Source: Haplomitrium mnioides (lineage: Eukaryota > Marchantiophyta > Haplomitriopsida > Calobryales). From it: a stretch of 49,863 nt of DNA. Positions 1-11,565 of this stretch are shown here, piece after piece. Made by a program: the position numbers and the translations under genes. The notes beneath the pieces were generated by a model. It ran no database searches. It was given only the letters and a program-made list of their open reading frames with translations, and was not told where the DNA came from. Each line of letters starts with the position of its first letter. Positions within the stretch are counted from its first letter, which is position 1. The stretch is taken from assembly GCA_049999725.1 (NCBI GenBank), contig JBNGIS010020669.1, positions 1-49,863 of the forward strand, given 5' to 3'.

Positions 1-6
1 TACTAG

Positions 7-564
7 ACAGTGGGCTACTGGTCAAAAGACGGAAAGAGGAGCATGCGGCATTTCAATTTGCAAGCTTCTTCAGCAACAAGACTTCTACGACAACCAATGA
101 GTAGCGTGTTTAGTTGTCCTGTAGTTTCTGCAAAATTAAAACATCCAGGAGATGATACCCATATGAATGTTTATCAGAAACCACATGCTTTATATAATTT
201 TTTCATTGACCATCTTTCTACAGAGCAAGATTGGATTCTAGATCTTTGCTCTGGATCTAGAACAGGCCTTGTCTCTGCCCTAAAGCTGATGCGGAATTGC
301 ATTGCCGTGGAATATGATAGACGTCAGTCTATCTATATTCCTCAGAGGGTTTTGGAGATGGCTTCCTTGCCATCCGATGTGACTGAGTCACAACTAGTGT
401 TTGCATACCACAAGGAACCTGTTCCTCCTGGTACTGCAGGTGCTTCTGGTGACTCTGTAGTGATATCGGGGATTGCAAAGTCTCGTCAGGATTCTGTAGC
501 GGATGCAGATGCTCAGCCAGTAGATGTAGATGAGACAGCTCCTCCGGAAGAGGAGATTGTTTGA
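7..564 (+). pseudogene. C-terminal exon of N4/N6-type (beta-class) DNA methyltransferase-like gene, partial
   Basis: The open frame (about 185 codons, stop TGA at 562-564) begins at the window edge just after TACTAG, which could be a splice acceptor, so this is probably a last exon and not a whole gene. A QKPHALYNFF segment (about 175-205) is followed by DLCSGSRTG (241-267) and then NCIAVEYDRRQ. This is the order motif X, motif I (AdoMet-binding, usually FxGxGT) found at the C-terminus of beta-class DNA methyltransferases (Pfam N6_N4_Mtase). The second glycine of motif I reads as arginine, which may mean loss of activity. The C-terminus is acidic (ending APPEEEIV). No catalytic DPPY motif lies here, but a matching N-terminal part with motif IV sits at 44.7-45.3 kb on the same strand, so the two are probably separate copies or rearranged halves. 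The frame has no internal stop, unlike the right-hand copy. Fold assignment is by motif only. Confidence 0.6.
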
Positions 565-591
565 TGACATGTTTGTACTATTTTTCTTTAT

Positions 592-597
592 AATAAA
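592..597 (+). promoter_or_regulatory. AATAAA polyadenylation-like signal
   Basis: AATAAA lies 28 bases after the stop codon of the methyltransferase-like exon, in a T-rich stretch. It is well placed for 3'-end formation of that gene, but such hexamers are common in AT-rich DNA. Confidence 0.4.
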
Positions 598-1440
598 TTT
601 TATTTTTTCTAAATCTTTTTTGCCAAAAATTTCATATGAGTGCTCTTTCTTTTTACTACAAGTCTTTCATCAAGATTCCATTTATTTCCCCTAAGAATAA
701 GTTGACCTTTTTGATAGTCCAAGAATGGTTTGAACTCAATTTCTAGTCTCATAATTATTTGTAGGCTTTGCACATTGTTTAGTGTCTTTGTGTATTTAAG
801 GCTTTGTAGTTCTTCTCCGGTTCCCCGACACTCTTAAGCTCTACAGTTGTGGTTCAGAGTATCGGCACCCATTCGTCAAAGGGTTCTTGTTCAATGTCTA
901 TGCTCGCATGGGCTGTAGGGTTCTTCTTAAGATGCTTGGTGTGTTTTTACTGTTAGATTGTAGTTGGAAGTCCATGCGTGCATGGCTTTGTTGTTCTTGT
1001 TCAGAGTCAAAGCAAGTAGAGTATTTAGGATTCTTGTTCGGAGTCTATGCGTGCATAGGCTTTACGGTTGTGGTTTGGAGTCTATGCTTGCATAGACTTT
1101 GTTGGTTACGATGCTCCAAGTCAGGTTTAAAGTCCTTATCCGAATAGACATTTAGGTTTTCCTGTACTTTTCTTCTATCGAAAGATATATATTTTATTTT
1201 CTTTTTCTTGAATTTAATTTATTTACAATAGTGTCAAGCTTTTTCAAAATATTTGAATAATTAAAATGTTTGCTTTTTAAGTTTTCTTTCTAAATAAAAT
1301 ATTTGACATATAATCTAAATGGAAAATATGCATTTCTTGTTAGTAAAAAACTATTTTATTTTTCGAAAAAAAGATTTTAGTTTAAAATTTGATGTTTTTG
1401 AATGCAAAATCTTTAAAAAAAAATTTCGATTGTCAAGTGA
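598..1440. other. AT-rich non-coding tail of the methyltransferase-like unit
   Basis: This segment has no credible coding frame. It holds T-rich stretches, one group of near-palindromic repeats (896-1098) and, from 1180 on, strongly AT-rich sequence with long A and T runs. The same composition and repeat type fill the introns of the 42-45 kb pseudogene, so it is probably downstream or intronic sequence of the same gene family. Confidence 0.45.
896..1098. repeat. Dispersed near-palindromic 18-20-mers (GTCYATGCKYGCATRGAC type), array 1
   Basis: Four units are readable: 896-914, 970-985, 1043-1059 and 1080-1098. Each has the form GTCCATG/GTCTATG, a central CGTG/CTCG/CTTG, then CATGG/CATAG. The arms tend to change together: the C-form left arm pairs with a GG right arm (970-985) and the T-form with an AG right arm (1080-1098). 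Spacing is irregular here (37-74 bases), unlike the regular 24-base array at 44.2-44.6 kb. The open frames over this segment come from the repeat and are not treated as a gene. Confidence 0.75.
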
Positions 1441-4400
1441 AACATGAACCCAGTAGCGGTTCCTGGTTCAAAGTAGCGGCTGTTCCTTGTGTTTTATTTT
1501 GCTTTAACTTATTATTTTATTACCTTAGCCACCAGCCAGGATGAGCCAAACCTTGGAATGTCCCTCACACTTTTGAACCATCAATTCCCCAATATAGTCT
1601 TCTCCAAGAACCCCGTCGTATCATACTCCTGTAATCAGCAGCCTGCTCACTAAGTCTCCTTGTATTATTCTCCAATCATGTCGACCATCTACACCTTCTA
1701 TTCCCCTATTATGTCTCCTCCTCAAATCTTGCTCTCTCCATCTTCTATTGGTTTTCTGGCTTCACCATTTTAGTCTCCCTTCAGCGAATTCTACAGTCCA
1801 GGCGACCTCCTACACAGCGACCTTTGAACTCCTCATACGCGAGGTATCTCATTTAGGACCATTTATCAAGTCTACAAGGTGAAGTTCTTTCTAACTACAC
1901 CGGCAATCCCACACACATCTCCCATCGTTCGGGTCCATCAATTGCGCAAAATAGCCAGCAGCTGAACGTTGATTTCTATCAATCCGACACTGTTCTCTGT
2001 TGCCTCCAGGGAACACCTTTTGATGTCACTGTGGACATGCCTACATCTTGCAGCACAATGCCTGAAGACAGTCGCACGCATCACGCTCATGCAGCCGCCT
2101 CCCAAACTGAATTTCAGTTTATGCTCTTCAACGATTTCTCTTGTCCGTCTTCTCCATTCCAACACTCAGAATGCCAAAACTCCAGAGGAACTCAAGAGGG
2201 CCACTATCCATGTGTCCCACGCGCTTTGCTTGTTTGCGTGCATCAGTGCACACTACTCCCTTACATGCATGCGATCTATTTTCTCCACCGTAACCCCCAT
2301 CGATTATAATTCTTCCTTCATCGTATGAATCCACTAGGCAATCTGTAATCTCTACGTCTGTTGCAATACCAGCCTCTTCACGGTGAAATTTTCTTGCCGT
2401 CTGTCTCACCCGCAATTTTTCGAGGACATATCACCATCCTCCTTTCATACAGATTTCTGCCAACCTTCACCTTCTCATCCACAATATTTTGTACTATGAG
2501 TTCTGCGCTATGGAAGGTTGGGATCAAGAATTTACACTCCCTTCCAACCCAATCCGTGAACACCTCGACCCCACTCCTTTTCTTGAATTCAAATCCACAC
2601 CCGCTGCTGATTGAGTTCTGTAGCAGCTACCCATCCCACTGCATGGACTCCTGCCGCGACGACATCAGCCTTCATGCATCCAGACTATCTCCGCTCGATA
2701 TTCGGAAACGCAACTGGCTCCCATCAAGTTCCACCATCCAGAGGACCGATCATGCGTTGGCCACAGTCTTCCCTTGTCATTCCACGGAGTCAGCTTGTCC
2801 TCTTTCCGTTCCACAATCCTGAGATCGGATAGCCCATCGCCTAGCAGCCCTCACTCGAAGCACAACCTGGTTTTAGTCTGCGGCTGGCTTTCTGTACAAA
2901 GCAACCTCAATTCACATCTGGACGACACGCAGACAATCACGCTGGAGAGCACCTCACCATCTCCCTCGAATTCATGTCCTGTCCTCGGTAGTTACAGCCC
3001 ACACCTCCTACGCTTTTCCCTTGGCCTTCATCGATATCGCAGATCGGCATGTTCATTCCTTCGACAACAGACCCACTTTCACATATTTGTCAATTCCCCA
3101 TTCTATCCACGCGACAAGATCACAATTAACTGGGCAGTCCCAGCCACCACTACGTTGCGCTTAATCACCTTGTAAAACAGCCTGTTGTCCTCCCTGAATT
3201 TGTTTTGTGATTGCGGAGGTTCAGATTGAAATCGCTGATTGCTACAATATCCTCTCCTGAATTTCGTTTGCATCGCCCAATCTTTTAGATGGGTAAGGCT
3301 TCGAATTCAAATCTATACGAGTCGCAAGAGGTCATCCACAGGAACAAAGCTTCATTCGGGACTGCCAGAGGTTCCGCGATCGAACTGTTCGATCCTTACC
3401 TCCTACAACGAGCAGTCTTCCTGTGGCAGAGCACTTCTTTCGAAACTGAAATCTTCCCATGCAAGAACATTGGCGCACCACCTCTCAGATCCAACTGTCA
3501 CTTCCTAGCGATCCAGCCCTCAGCGGATTCATATCTTTACTTCCCCACAACTGCTCTTTGTCAAACTCTGAACTAAAATGCTTTTCTCATATCTGCCAAC
3601 ATTGTGCATGCTCCTTTTCATATCACTATCTCTCCCTGTGTGGCGGCTCTCCCATATCCAGTCACATGCATTATCTTAAAATCCCTCTTTCCAACATGCG
3701 GTTTACAGCTTCAGCACCACCGATTCCACGGTTTCCAAGAACTGCACAGCCCCGAAGAACCGCGCCCCCTTCGATATTCCCTTCGTCCTCCTAGCCTTAT
3801 AGTAATCCTCTAGAAAAATTCATCAAGCTTCTTCGCATCTCCTCAGCACTTGTCCTCCCGCACGATACATGCTGCTCTCAATGCCTTCCCTCATCAAGAT
3901 CAAGGGACCATTCCCAACAAAACAAGAACTCCACTTGAAGCGGCGCCGCTCACCAAGAAAGAAGGAGAGAGAAGAGAAGTAGTCCTCTCTTCTTTTTTAT
4001 CAAGCCCTATGTTCCCACGGAGCGGGAAACTTATGTTTTAATTTCTGCCATCGGATGTATTGTATCTCCAACATCCATTTTAGTCTTCTTTTCTCCTTGG
4101 CTTGGCTGGTAGCTTAGGTATAGTTAGCAAGCACTTAATATTTTACTAAATATTTTACTATTATACTTATTATTTACTAACCCAGGACATTTTCTAAAGT
4201 CTAAGAACAACACACATGAACAGGTACACCTCTATACCTTACTATCCATACCCACACACCTGACTTACAAACATACTGACTTTCTTTTCTTCTTCTTGTT
4301 GAAGCGCTATTTCTCTGTTTATCTCCGTTGCGCATATCTGAGCTGTTGTTGCCCTTGAGTGATCTGTTGCTGGACTTGATTGGTACCTGTGATTCAAAAA

Positions 4401-4656
4401 ACACATGCTATTCCTACAATTGCATTTTTAGATCCTAAAGAAGATTTCCTACTTTAAATATAATAAAAAGTTTTCCAACTAGAAATTATAAAAGTCTTTG
4501 GATTAAACTTCTGAGAATCTTCCGTCTTTGTATTTGGACATGGTCTGTTGTTCGCCATTTCTGCCATTCGCCTGCTTGTTTTCTTCATTTTCCTTAACTT
4601 CTTCCTCCTTTTCCTCTCCTTGCGTGCTTCTTTAACTCCCATCCTAGACCCTAACA
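1441..4656. other. Unassigned pyrimidine-rich region, no supportable gene
   Basis: The plus strand is rich in C and T from about 1500 to 4050, with only short overlapping frames that show no recognisable domain. Around 4080-4200 it becomes AT-rich, and 4400-4656 is T-rich. I see no clear LTR ends, primer-binding site or reverse-transcriptase motifs. The purine-rich minus strand resembles in composition the LTR interiors at 14.5-16 kb and 28-29.5 kb, so an old minus-strand LTR or non-coding retroelement is possible but not shown. Confidence 0.35.
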
Positions 4657-7565
4657 CCCTTTACTCACCCCTCACTCTCTTCAGTATGCAATCTGGTCAT
4701 TCATTCACAAACCCCAAGTCCACATTCACACCACCCAACATGCCTTGTGTAATTCCTTCAATGTATTCCAAGGGTTCCAAATCTTAGACCCTGTCACCTT
4801 GTGTATACTTGGAAGGCAGAAAGGTGTTATATCCTACACCAATGAACAATGATAATGAACTCGACTCCCCTTCTCATGGTTGTCACAGGATCTGGTACAA
4901 ACGTGATTCCTAACTATCCTAATATGAGCTATTCCCTACACTATAAAACAGAGTAAGAAATAGAGAGCATTCACTCTCAGAGTCACAAGGCTGTGTTAAA
5001 GAACTTGACTCCCCCTTCAAAGTTGTCCCAAGTTCTGCTCAATTGGTCCTGTCAAATCCTAATCTAAATGGCTCTAGTACAAAAATATGCAGAATGTAAA
5101 TCTAGGTAGTAAACATACATACACATGTACACCCAACAATGCACTTCAACACAACAGAGTCCTTGAAGGCCCCTCTAGAACTAGTCTTCCCAGTAGACCT
5201 CTCCCTTCTGAATCACTTACCACCTTCAATCTTCACCTCCACTTTCACACCCACACACCCTTCTCCAGATAGTTTTTCAACTTCCCTCGCGAGAAGCCTT
5301 GCTTTTACTTTCTCAGACTAGGAAGAGGATTTCTTTGACTTCCACCTCTTAAAGATAGTCTTCCCTACTGCAGGTAGCTCACTCCACCCCCGAGCCTTGA
5401 ACAGGTCTTCTCCGCAGTGCGCAGACACTGACGCAACCGCCCTTTCACAACTCCACTTGAAAGATTACACTAGAGTGCACTTCGAACACTTTGGGTTGAT
5501 GCTCTTGCACAAAGAATGCAGAGACAACTCCAAGATCCCACTTGGCAGCCTCTCCCAAATTCTCAACAAGTCGGATCCCCTTCTAGTCTAACGTATCAAT
5601 CCACCTCTGCTCTTGGTCTACTTACGTGGATGAGTTCACTTGGATCGCCCAAGCCTCTAGAGCTCCCCGCCCAGCAATTCTCAACACCCCTCCAGTCCAC
5701 CTTCACCCCCGCTTGCCTCCAATGTGAGTTCACTTGCTTCATGTAGCTTCTCACTAGAATTCGATCCTGCCTTACCTCGTTTGCGTTTTCCTTGTCTTGA
5801 GATTCCTCATCCCATCTCTAGTTTGCTTGCACATCAACCCGATCACAATCGAAGCCTGTCCATATATACTCCCCCATGCTTGTGCTACCCCCCGCAAGTC
5901 CTTCTCGTTGAAAGGTCGTTAATCCCGTTGGCTCGGATTTGGACGTTGCGACACCTGTCCCCACTGCTAGTTAATCCCGTTAGGCTCGGATTCGGAGGTT
6001 GCGACACCTATCCCATTGGTTCATTGAATGGCACCAAGCCCAACGTCATACGGAAGTGAGTATGAGGCGCAAACTGAGATTCCGAAGATTCCCACGTAAC
6101 TCCAGTCCAAAGTACCTCTCGGAACAAAGTTTCGAAGAATCCCGCAGAAAAGGAGTCCCACAGAATCTCCAAGATTTGCATCTAGAGATCCCCGCAGATC
6201 CGAATCTGTAGAACCTACCAGAACCCAAGGTCCATTGTTGACTTTTCCTCTGTTGCCGCTGTCTGACGCCGCATTCAACTTGGAAGTTGGATCACCGTTT
6301 TGACCTTGTCTTGTAGTTGACCTCGGATCCCAAGCCCAAGGATCCGATGAGCAGGGAAGTCTGAAGGATCTCTCGGACTCCTCCAAAGTGCCACGTGTTG
6401 AGGTTGACTTTCTTCTGTCCCTGCCATCCGATGCCATTTTTCAAAAGGGTAGCCTTACCATCGCGCTGACTTGGTTCTGTGGTTGACTCTTCTATGATCT
6501 GTAGGATCCAACGGACCCTCCTTGAGTGCCACATAATGCGCAAAAGCATTGTCCATCGCCGTTTTTCAAAGGGTAGGCGGACCATCACGCTAACCTTTAT
6601 CCATGGAATCCTACGGACTCCGCCTCGCAACCACGTATCCATTGAATCTCCGCGAACTCTCCAAGGCCGCTACGTAATCCGAGAAGCCACCGTTTTACAA
6701 AGTGGTAGTCTGACCGTCGCGCTGACCTTTCTCTGATGAAGACCGCTAACCCTCCCTTTTGTCCACGTTTCTGCTAAACTCTGCGGGCCTCTTGCGCTTG
6801 CCACATTTCCATTAAAAGCCCTTGAACGCCTAGAGCCCACCACCTCTCCGTGAAGACTTGCAGACTCTCTAGCGTCAACACGTCATCCAATAAAAGCCCT
6901 CGGACGCCCCGGGCCCACCACCTCTCCGTGAAGAGTTGCGGACTCCCTAGTGCCGACACGTCATTCGCTGAATCTCCTGAAGCTCTCTAAAGACGCCACG
7001 TTTATGCAAAATCCTTGAGAGCCTTCAGCAGACTCTACATTTCCGTTAAGGGCTGCAGATACTCAAGAAATGGGTTGGACACTTGTCGAACTTGTCTCAT
7101 GCTTGCAGGATCGAAGCGTCCTCCGATCCCTGGCCTAGCCCTTGCTCATGAAGGTCTTGACCCTCCTCGCCTCTGGTGTTTGGCATATGCAGGCTTGCTT
7201 TACAATCTTCATCCTCCTAGAGCGCTTTTGGATTTCCACCTTGTAGCTTCAACCTTTCTCCTCCAACCCCTTTGCCTCTAGTGGGAGTTCCTTTCTACCC
7301 GCTAGGCCTCGATTACACTTACGGGCTCTCGTTGGCTTCCTTGAATTATAGTGGTGCCCATCCACTTGCTGGAGATCATTGCTCCCTTCTCTGCTTTTGC
7401 AATGATCCCATCCCACTCCTCGGATCCATGCGATCTGCTTGTACCCACAAATTGAAGTAGTTCCGCTACTTCTGAGGTGCTTTTACACTTACCAGAAGAG
7501 AATTAGCCCAATGTTGCTCCTGATGGGAAGAATTCTATATCAGCACCCCAATTCACTGACTGACA
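4657..7565 (-). repeat. 3' LTR of gypsy element A (left end truncated or diverged)
   Basis: This segment aligns by eye along its length with 36912-39852. Shared landmarks include TTTACTCACCCCTCACTCTC (4659 / 36914), the duplicated GGCTCGGATTCGGA... unit near 5930-6010 and the CACCACCTCTCCGTGAAGA blocks near 6840-6930. Read on the minus strand it starts TGTCAGTCAGTGAATTGGGG at 7565, directly after a polypurine tract. The last roughly 150 bases of the other LTR (36764-36911) have no clear match left of 4657, so the outer end is truncated or too diverged and no target duplication can be read. It holds tandem blocks of about 80 bases and many ACGT-core motifs. Confidence 0.85.
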
Positions 7566-7583
7566 TAACTCCCCCTTCGAGTG
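7566..7583 (-). other. Polypurine tract of gypsy element A
   Basis: On the minus strand the sequence reads CACTCGAAGGGGGAGTTA immediately before the LTR start TGTCAG. The same design (CACTTGAAGGGGGAGTTA then TGTCAG) occurs in element D at 34366-34383. It primes plus-strand DNA synthesis in LTR retrotransposons. Confidence 0.85.
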
Positions 7584-7605
7584 TGAAGTGACCCCGCGAA
7601 CACCC

Positions 7606-8636
7606 TAATGAAAATTGAACTTGAAAAATTGTCACTGGAATGACTGAAATGTATCTTTGAATCCGAATATGCACTTGTTTGAAGAAGACACAACTCATTT
7701 TCTTTCAAAAACAGTCTTCAGCATAGATTTGCGAGTAGGGAGATGAACCAAAAACGGTCGTCTCCCTTTGTGTAGCAATTAGAAAAACGGGCTCCACTCG
7801 TTTATGCGCAATACTTGAAAAACGGGGCCTCCCTCTGTTCGCATGATGCAGAAAATGGGGCGCCTCCCCGTGTTCACGTGATGGCCGAATGGCCTTCTTG
7901 CGTATGTGCGAGGGGCCTCTCTCTGGCTGTGCGACTAGGAGAAAATGGGGCGCTTCCCCGTGTTCACGCAATAGCAGAAATCGAGGCGTCTCCTTGCACG
8001 ATTAGCAGAACAGGGCGCCTCCTGAGGAGCAAACGTGATTATCCGTTTGCTTCTACTGAACGAGGAAGATTTGGAATGAGGAAGGAAGGACTCACAATGT
8101 ATTGAAAAATGAGAGAGATTTCCTCTCCTTAGATTACATATATATACTAAGTACAATACCAGCTACGAGCTGGAAAACAATGGGTGCCCACTTGCTCAAA
8201 CTATGGGCGTCAATGAAGACCAGGAGAAGAATCGAGCAGGTCGTGAAGACCAACTCGCATGTGTACAAGGAGCAGCTGCACCAGCAGCAGATGCTTGTCA
8301 ACAACCTTAAATCCAATTATTCTTTGTATGCGCATGCAAACGTATGCATGCGCATCCTTCCTTAGCACCCCCAAATAAAATAATTAATCTTTCCAGGGAT
8401 GCCTTCAGGTGCTGACATGTGGCACCTCCAGGTGCTTCTATGTGTCATCACTTCCAGGGTTGTCTCTAAAACAAGAATTTTGCTGAACTAGAGAAACAAC
8501 TAAACAAGATAACACTCAGAGTAAATCTGAGCACTATCTGGACACAACTCCATCACCAAGGAATTCTCACCTTGGGAAGGACTGTACACTGATCCTTCTA
8601 AAGATATGTCCTCCCACTCAGCAATGGTTCTCAACA
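7606..8636 (-). repeat. Copia-1 3' LTR
   Basis: It matches 12665-13686 almost throughout. Minus-strand start TGTTGAGAACC is at 8636, next to the polypurine tract. It contains an ACATGTGGC/ACACGTGGC site (about 8415), a TATATATA box (about 8140) and a block at 7750-8050 of imperfect repeats built around GGGGCGCCTCCCC. The gene-like frames on both strands in this block come from the repeat. Confidence 0.9.
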
Positions 8637-8650
8637 CTCCCACTCAAGAC
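8637..8650 (-). other. Copia-1 polypurine tract
   Basis: Minus-strand GTCTTGAGTGGGAG abuts the 3' LTR start, the expected site for plus-strand priming. Confidence 0.75.
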
Positions 8651-8887
8651 TATCCAAGGTGTAATCCCAAGAGGTTCATGCATTTCAAATGCTGAGGTCT
8701 AGCCAAAGCCTTGGTGAGAGCATCTAGAGCCATATCATTTGTTGCAATGAATTCCAGATCAATCTCTATCCCAATCTGCTAGCGGATAAAATGGTACCTG
8801 ATGTCAATATGTTTCATCCGTGGGTGATAAACAAGATTCTTGCATAGGTGAATGATGCCTATATTGTCTTCATAGATTTTAGTTGGC

Positions 8888-9193
8888 TCACTTTGCTAGT
8901 GGCCAACTTCTGTAGTGGCCAACTTCTGCTAGGAGCCTCCTTATCCAAATGACCTCCCTGGCTGCATGTGTGAGGGCCATGTACTCAGCCTCAGTGCTTG
9001 ACAATGCAGTAGAAGATTGCTTCTTACTTGACCAACTCACTGCTCCTCCACATAGAACAAAAGTATATGCAGATGTAGATGACTTGTCATATGGGTCTCC
9101 TCCCCAATCTGCATCTGAATATCCAACCAAGGTTGGATTCCCATGCATGCTGTATGTCAACTTTGCATTCCAAGTGCCCTGCAAATACCTCAA
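8888..9193 (-). pseudogene. Copia-1 RNase H domain
   Basis: The frame contains YSDADWGGD, KSSTSAYTF, SWSSKKQSSTALSSTEAEYMAL and AAREVIW, the standard C-terminal RNase H of Ty1/copia Pol. This activity removes the RNA template during reverse transcription. It is in the same frame as the RT segment upstream. A readable downstream end of the domain is missing; the frame stops about 240 bases before the polypurine tract. Confidence 0.85.
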
Positions 9194-9211
9194 AACTCGT
9201 TTGATGGCTAT

Positions 9212-10045
9212 TCAATGTGGGTAACATGGACTCTGCACAAAATTGCATAACACACCAACAGCATAGGCCAAATCTAGTCTTATGCACACCATGCAATACA
9301 TGAGACTCCCTACAGCACTTTGGTATGGAACCCTGCTCATGTCCCTTTGTGATTTCATTTCCTTTAACAACTTCAAACCTTTCTCCATTGGTGTTCCAAC
9401 AGGTTTGCAGTCCTGCATGCCAAACTTGGAAATTATCTTCTTCACATACTGGGACTGGGTCAGGCTTATTATTCCAGCCTTTCTATCTCTAGTCACAAGG
9501 ATGCCTAGTAGGTAGTGCACTTCCCCTAAGTCCACCATCTCAAAGGCTTGACTAAGAGATAGTTTCTCTCTTGCCATTGTCCCAGGATTGGCGTTTAGTA
9601 ATAATAGGTCATCCACATAGAGTGCAATAATCATGTGCTCACCTGACTTGATGTAGACACAGTGATCTACCTCTGATCTGTGATAACCATTGCTCAACAA
9701 GTGTTGATCCATCTTCAGATACCAGGCTCTAGATCCTTGCTTGAGCCCATATATTGCCTTTTGTAGCAGACAGACTTTATATCCATGAGCTGCTCCTTCT
9801 GGTTGCTTTATGTAGATTTCTTCGTCAAGGTCTCCATTTAGAAATGCTATCTGGACGTCCATCCGTTCTGCTTCCCAACCATGCTTCGCTGCAAATGCCA
9901 ATAGGCATCTGATGGAGGTAAACTTTGCTACAAGTGCAAAGGTTTCATTGTAGTCAACGCCTTCTACTTGAGTGAATCCCCTTGCTACCAGTCTGGCCTT
10001 GTACTTGATGATGGAATCATCTGACCCTCTATTTACCTTGAACAC
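9212..10045 (-). pseudogene. Copia-1 reverse transcriptase domain
   Basis: This 277-codon frame shows KARLVARGFTQ, MDVQIAFLNGDLDEEIY, AIYGLKQGSRAWY and the catalytic YVDDLLLL box near 9608-9620, all typical of Ty1/copia RT. It lies in a different frame from the gag-integrase part (10354-12645), so a frameshift separates RT from integrase. The join to RNase H is interrupted by a stop near 9205. The catalytic aspartates are retained, but the polyprotein cannot be read through. Confidence 0.9.
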
Positions 10046-10353
10046 CCACTTGCAGCTAATTGGTTTCCTTCTTGCTGGCAGTCTTGCAAGCTTCTAGGTA
10101 TGATTCTTCTGAAGTGCATTGAGCTCCTATGTCATGGCTGCCTTCCATTCTTCATAATCCTGGCTGGAAAGAGCTTCTATGAGGCTTGTTGGATTTTCAT
10201 CTTCAACTCTAGTTGCTATGTAGAATTCATCCATTGCGCACTCAAATTCACTAGTGCCATGTCTTACCATTTCTTAAGACAGACATGCCTTGTCAATGCC
10301 ATAAAACTCTGGGCATCTTTGATTCTTGCCTGATCTCCTGGGCCCATTTGATT

Positions 10354-10611
10354 CTACATCAGAATCTCTTCTTCCTCCCACTCGCTTGGATCATCCCTGC
10401 GCTTTTCCTCTTGGACCTCCCTGTTCTTGGATATTGATATCCTCCTGCTTGGGCCTGCATTCTCAGATTCCTCTTTGATATCTGAAATCAAATCTCTCCC
10501 ATTGGAGGACTCAATTTCCCCTTTTGTTTCAGTTTTGGCCTCCTTGAGGAGGACATCCCTGCTGCAGATGATCTTTCTAGTCTTGTGGTTCAGAAGGCGG
10601 TACCCCTTCAC
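10354..10611 (-). pseudogene. Copia-1 integrase-RT linker
   Basis: The frame starts with KGYRLLNHKTRKIICSRDV, the conserved segment just C-terminal to the copia integrase core, then runs into a charged, low-complexity stretch. It is in the same frame as the integrase segment and is separated from it by a TAG that fits a CAG>TAG change. About 300 bases between here and the RT frame carry the frameshift. Confidence 0.75.
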
Positions 10612-10617
10612 TCTAGG

Positions 10618-11562
10618 CTAATATCTCAGAAAAGTGCACAGCTTTCTCCTCATCTCTTCTGGTATCAGTGCATATGCATCACATCCAAAGACCCTTAGGT
10701 GTGAGACATCTGGTCTCTTATCTGTCCATGCTTCTTCTGGCATTTTCCCCTTCAAAGTTGCTAAAGGGCTTATGTTGCGCAGATAGTTGGCTGTCGTTAT
10801 GGCCTCAGCCCAGTGCCTTTTTTCAAGGCCAGCTTCATTCAACATACATCTTGCATTTTCCACTAGTGTACGGTTCAACCGCTCAGTTGCACCATTCTGT
10901 TCTAGGATGCTTCTGGTAATCATCTGGCTCTTGATGCCATTCTCCTTCAAGTAGCTTCTGAAGGCTTTGCTGGTGTATTCACCTCCTCTATCGCTTCTTA
11001 GAGTCTTCACTGAAGTGTTCAGCTCGTTCGTTACTTGATTGACAAATTCTTGAAACTTCTCAAGGACTTCGTCCTTGGTCTTCATGACATACATGAATGA
11101 TTTTATGCTCTTGTCATCTATGAATGTAACAAAATATCTTGCTCCTCCAGCAAAGGTGACTGATAAGGGTCCACCTACATCAGAGTGGATCAGGTCCAGC
11201 TTTTGTTTTGTTGCAGTGTAAGATTTCTTGGGCACTGGCTAGCGGTGCTATTTTCCTTGTACACATGCTTCACAGAAGAAATCCTCCTTTGTCTTGATGA
11301 CCATACTTGTCACCAAATTTTGGAGTTTGTGCACATTTTCAACACCCAGATGTCCTAGCGTTCTGTGCCATAACTGCAAGTCTGATTCTGGGGGGGTCAC
11401 TGTGATAGTAGCATTCTCCCCAACTATGGTGATTCCTCCATACAGGATCCCTGTGTTCTTTTCCAGAACGGTGAACTCAGACTTGTCAGTGTACATTCTG
11501 ATACCTCTTCTCCTAAAATCTACGTACATGTCTTGATCATTCGATTTGTCAATTGAGATCAT
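10618..11562 (-). pseudogene. Copia-1 GAG-pre-integrase and integrase
   Basis: Two frames in the same phase (11248-11562 and 10618-11235) are split by GGK-stop-HR-stop-PVPK, where both stops are TAG in place of probable CAG. The first has LWHRTLGHLGVENVHKL with a C-terminal CEAC, the zinc-binding pre-integrase segment. The second has the integrase core: HSDVGGPL, FVTFIDD, LRSDRGGEYTS and NGATERLNRTL, giving the D-D-E triad. Integrase upstream of RT is the copia order. Confidence 0.9.
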
Positions 11563-11565
11563 ATT

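Noticed and set aside
887-1147. Small Cys-rich protein after the methyltransferase-like exon
   Set aside because: It is the translation of palindromic repeats and T-rich DNA, with no family resemblance.
1938-3813. Short overlapping frames in the pyrimidine-rich region
   Set aside because: No domain, no codon pattern and conflicting frames on both strands.
7815-8105. Gene-like frames in the Copia-1 LTR, repeated at 12802-13164
   Set aside because: Both copies lie in the LTRs and come from the GGGGCGCC repeat block.
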